A stretch of 15,026 nt of DNA from Tannerella sp. (GTDB taxonomy: Bacteria; Bacteroidota; Bacteroidia; Bacteroidales; Tannerellaceae). The stretch lies in contig JAITNE010000093.1 in assembly GCA_031290635.1 (NCBI GenBank), positions 1 through 15,026 on the forward strand, written 5' to 3'. The notes below the pieces were generated by a model that saw only the letters and a list, made by a program, of their open reading frames with translations, did not search any database and was not told where the DNA came from. Below are positions 14,651 through 15,026 of this stretch, piece after piece. Both the position numbers and the translations under genes were made by a program. Numbering within the stretch: the first letter of the stretch is position 1; each line of letters starts with the position of its first letter.

Positions 14651-15026
14651 ATGATTAGAGTACTGAAATTTTTTGAAAACACATCGTTGTTTTCCATGAG
14701 GAAACTTTATATAAGTTTCTGTTCAATTCTGTTCTGCTCATCAATATATGGGCAGACTTCCCTCAAGGGGAAGGTGATAGACGAATCAGGCGATCCGTTA
14801 ATCGGAGTGCATGTTTCGGTCAAATCGAGTTCTGAAGGCACCATAACGGATGCCGATGGAGATTTTGTCTTTACTACAAAAAAAACTTTTCCTGTAACGT
14901 TGCTTGTAAGCTACATCGGCTATGAAAAGCTGGAAATTGTGGTTAGCGATGCTAAAACTTTGCGGATTGTACTAAAGGAGGACGTTCTGGCGCTTGGTGA
15001 AGTAGTAGTTTTGGGAATTGGTTACA
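14651..15026 (+). CDS. SusC/RagA-type TonB-dependent outer-membrane receptor, N-terminal 125 residues only
   Basis: The frame runs off the right edge; full members are about 1,000 residues. From ATG 14651 the protein begins with a short extension, then a signal peptide from residue 16 (MRKLYISFCSILFCSSIYG) with likely cleavage before or after Q35. Met 16 at 14696 is an alternative start that would give a canonical signal peptide directly. Residues 37-110 form the carboxypeptidase-regulatory-like domain that precedes SusC plugs (LKGKVIDESGDPLIGVHV, TITDADGDF, VSYIGYEK). LGEVVVLGIGY at 115-125 corresponds to the TonB-box region at the plug start. Such receptors import glycans or other large nutrients with a SusD lipoprotein, which would be expected next downstream. 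The 376-bp AT-rich gap before it holds no other gene. Confidence 0.92.
   Translation, partial: MIRVLKFFENTSLFSMRKLYISFCSILFCSSIYGQTSLKGKVIDESGDPLIGVHVSVKSSSEGTITDADGDFVFTTKKTFPVTLLVSYIGYEKLEIVVSDAKTLRIVLKEDVLALGEVVVLGIGY

Overview
The window looks like chromosomal DNA from a member of the Bacteroidales (phylum Bacteroidota). The evidence is the start of a SusC/RagA-type TonB-dependent receptor, promoter boxes of the Bacteroides type (TAnnTTTG at -7, TTTG at -33), AT-rich and Shine-Dalgarno-poor start regions, and proteins resembling Bacteroidales families throughout. I cannot name the genus. I see no rRNA, tRNA, transposase or phage gene.

Layout. Positions 1-9760 are all on the minus strand. 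Reading in the direction of transcription (right to left) the order is: an exported alkaline phosphatase, a GH105/GH88-type unsaturated glycuronyl hydrolase lipoprotein, the ClpC AAA+ unfoldase, an exported TldD-type metallopeptidase, an exported and catalytically dead TldD/TldE-like partner, and the N-terminal 264 residues of an AAA-ATPase-like protein cut by the window edge. From 9846 to 12525 the plus strand carries a tight housekeeping operon, phoH-purC-aroE, which diverges from the phosphatase through back-to-back promoters. A complete AAA-ATPase/PD-(D/E)XK protein (12535-14274, minus) converges on aroE with only 9 bp between stop codons. It belongs to the same family as the truncated gene at the left edge. 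After a 376-bp AT-rich gap the plus strand starts a SusC-like receptor that runs off the right end.

How the genes work together. phoH-purC-aroE is a growth/housekeeping unit (RNA-associated ATPase, purine synthesis, shikimate pathway). The phosphatase and GH105 genes are 13 bp apart and likely cotranscribed; both products are exported, which fits nutrient scavenging. The two TldD-family proteins are 27 bp apart, both carry signal peptides, and look like an extracytoplasmic counterpart of the cytoplasmic TldD/TldE heterodimer, with one active and one inactive subunit. The SusC start probably opens a polysaccharide or nutrient uptake locus beyond the window.

The least ordinary content is in the gaps between genes: a four-copy 42-44 bp tandem repeat carrying two phased palindromes per unit (881-1051), a 37-bp element duplicated beside it-self with a compensated palindrome (4471-4548), a near mirror-symmetric divergent promoter pair (9795-9842), and four minus-strand promoter-like boxes stacked upstream of the right-hand AAA-ATPase gene. 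All functional statements are sequence-reading inferences; no database search was run.
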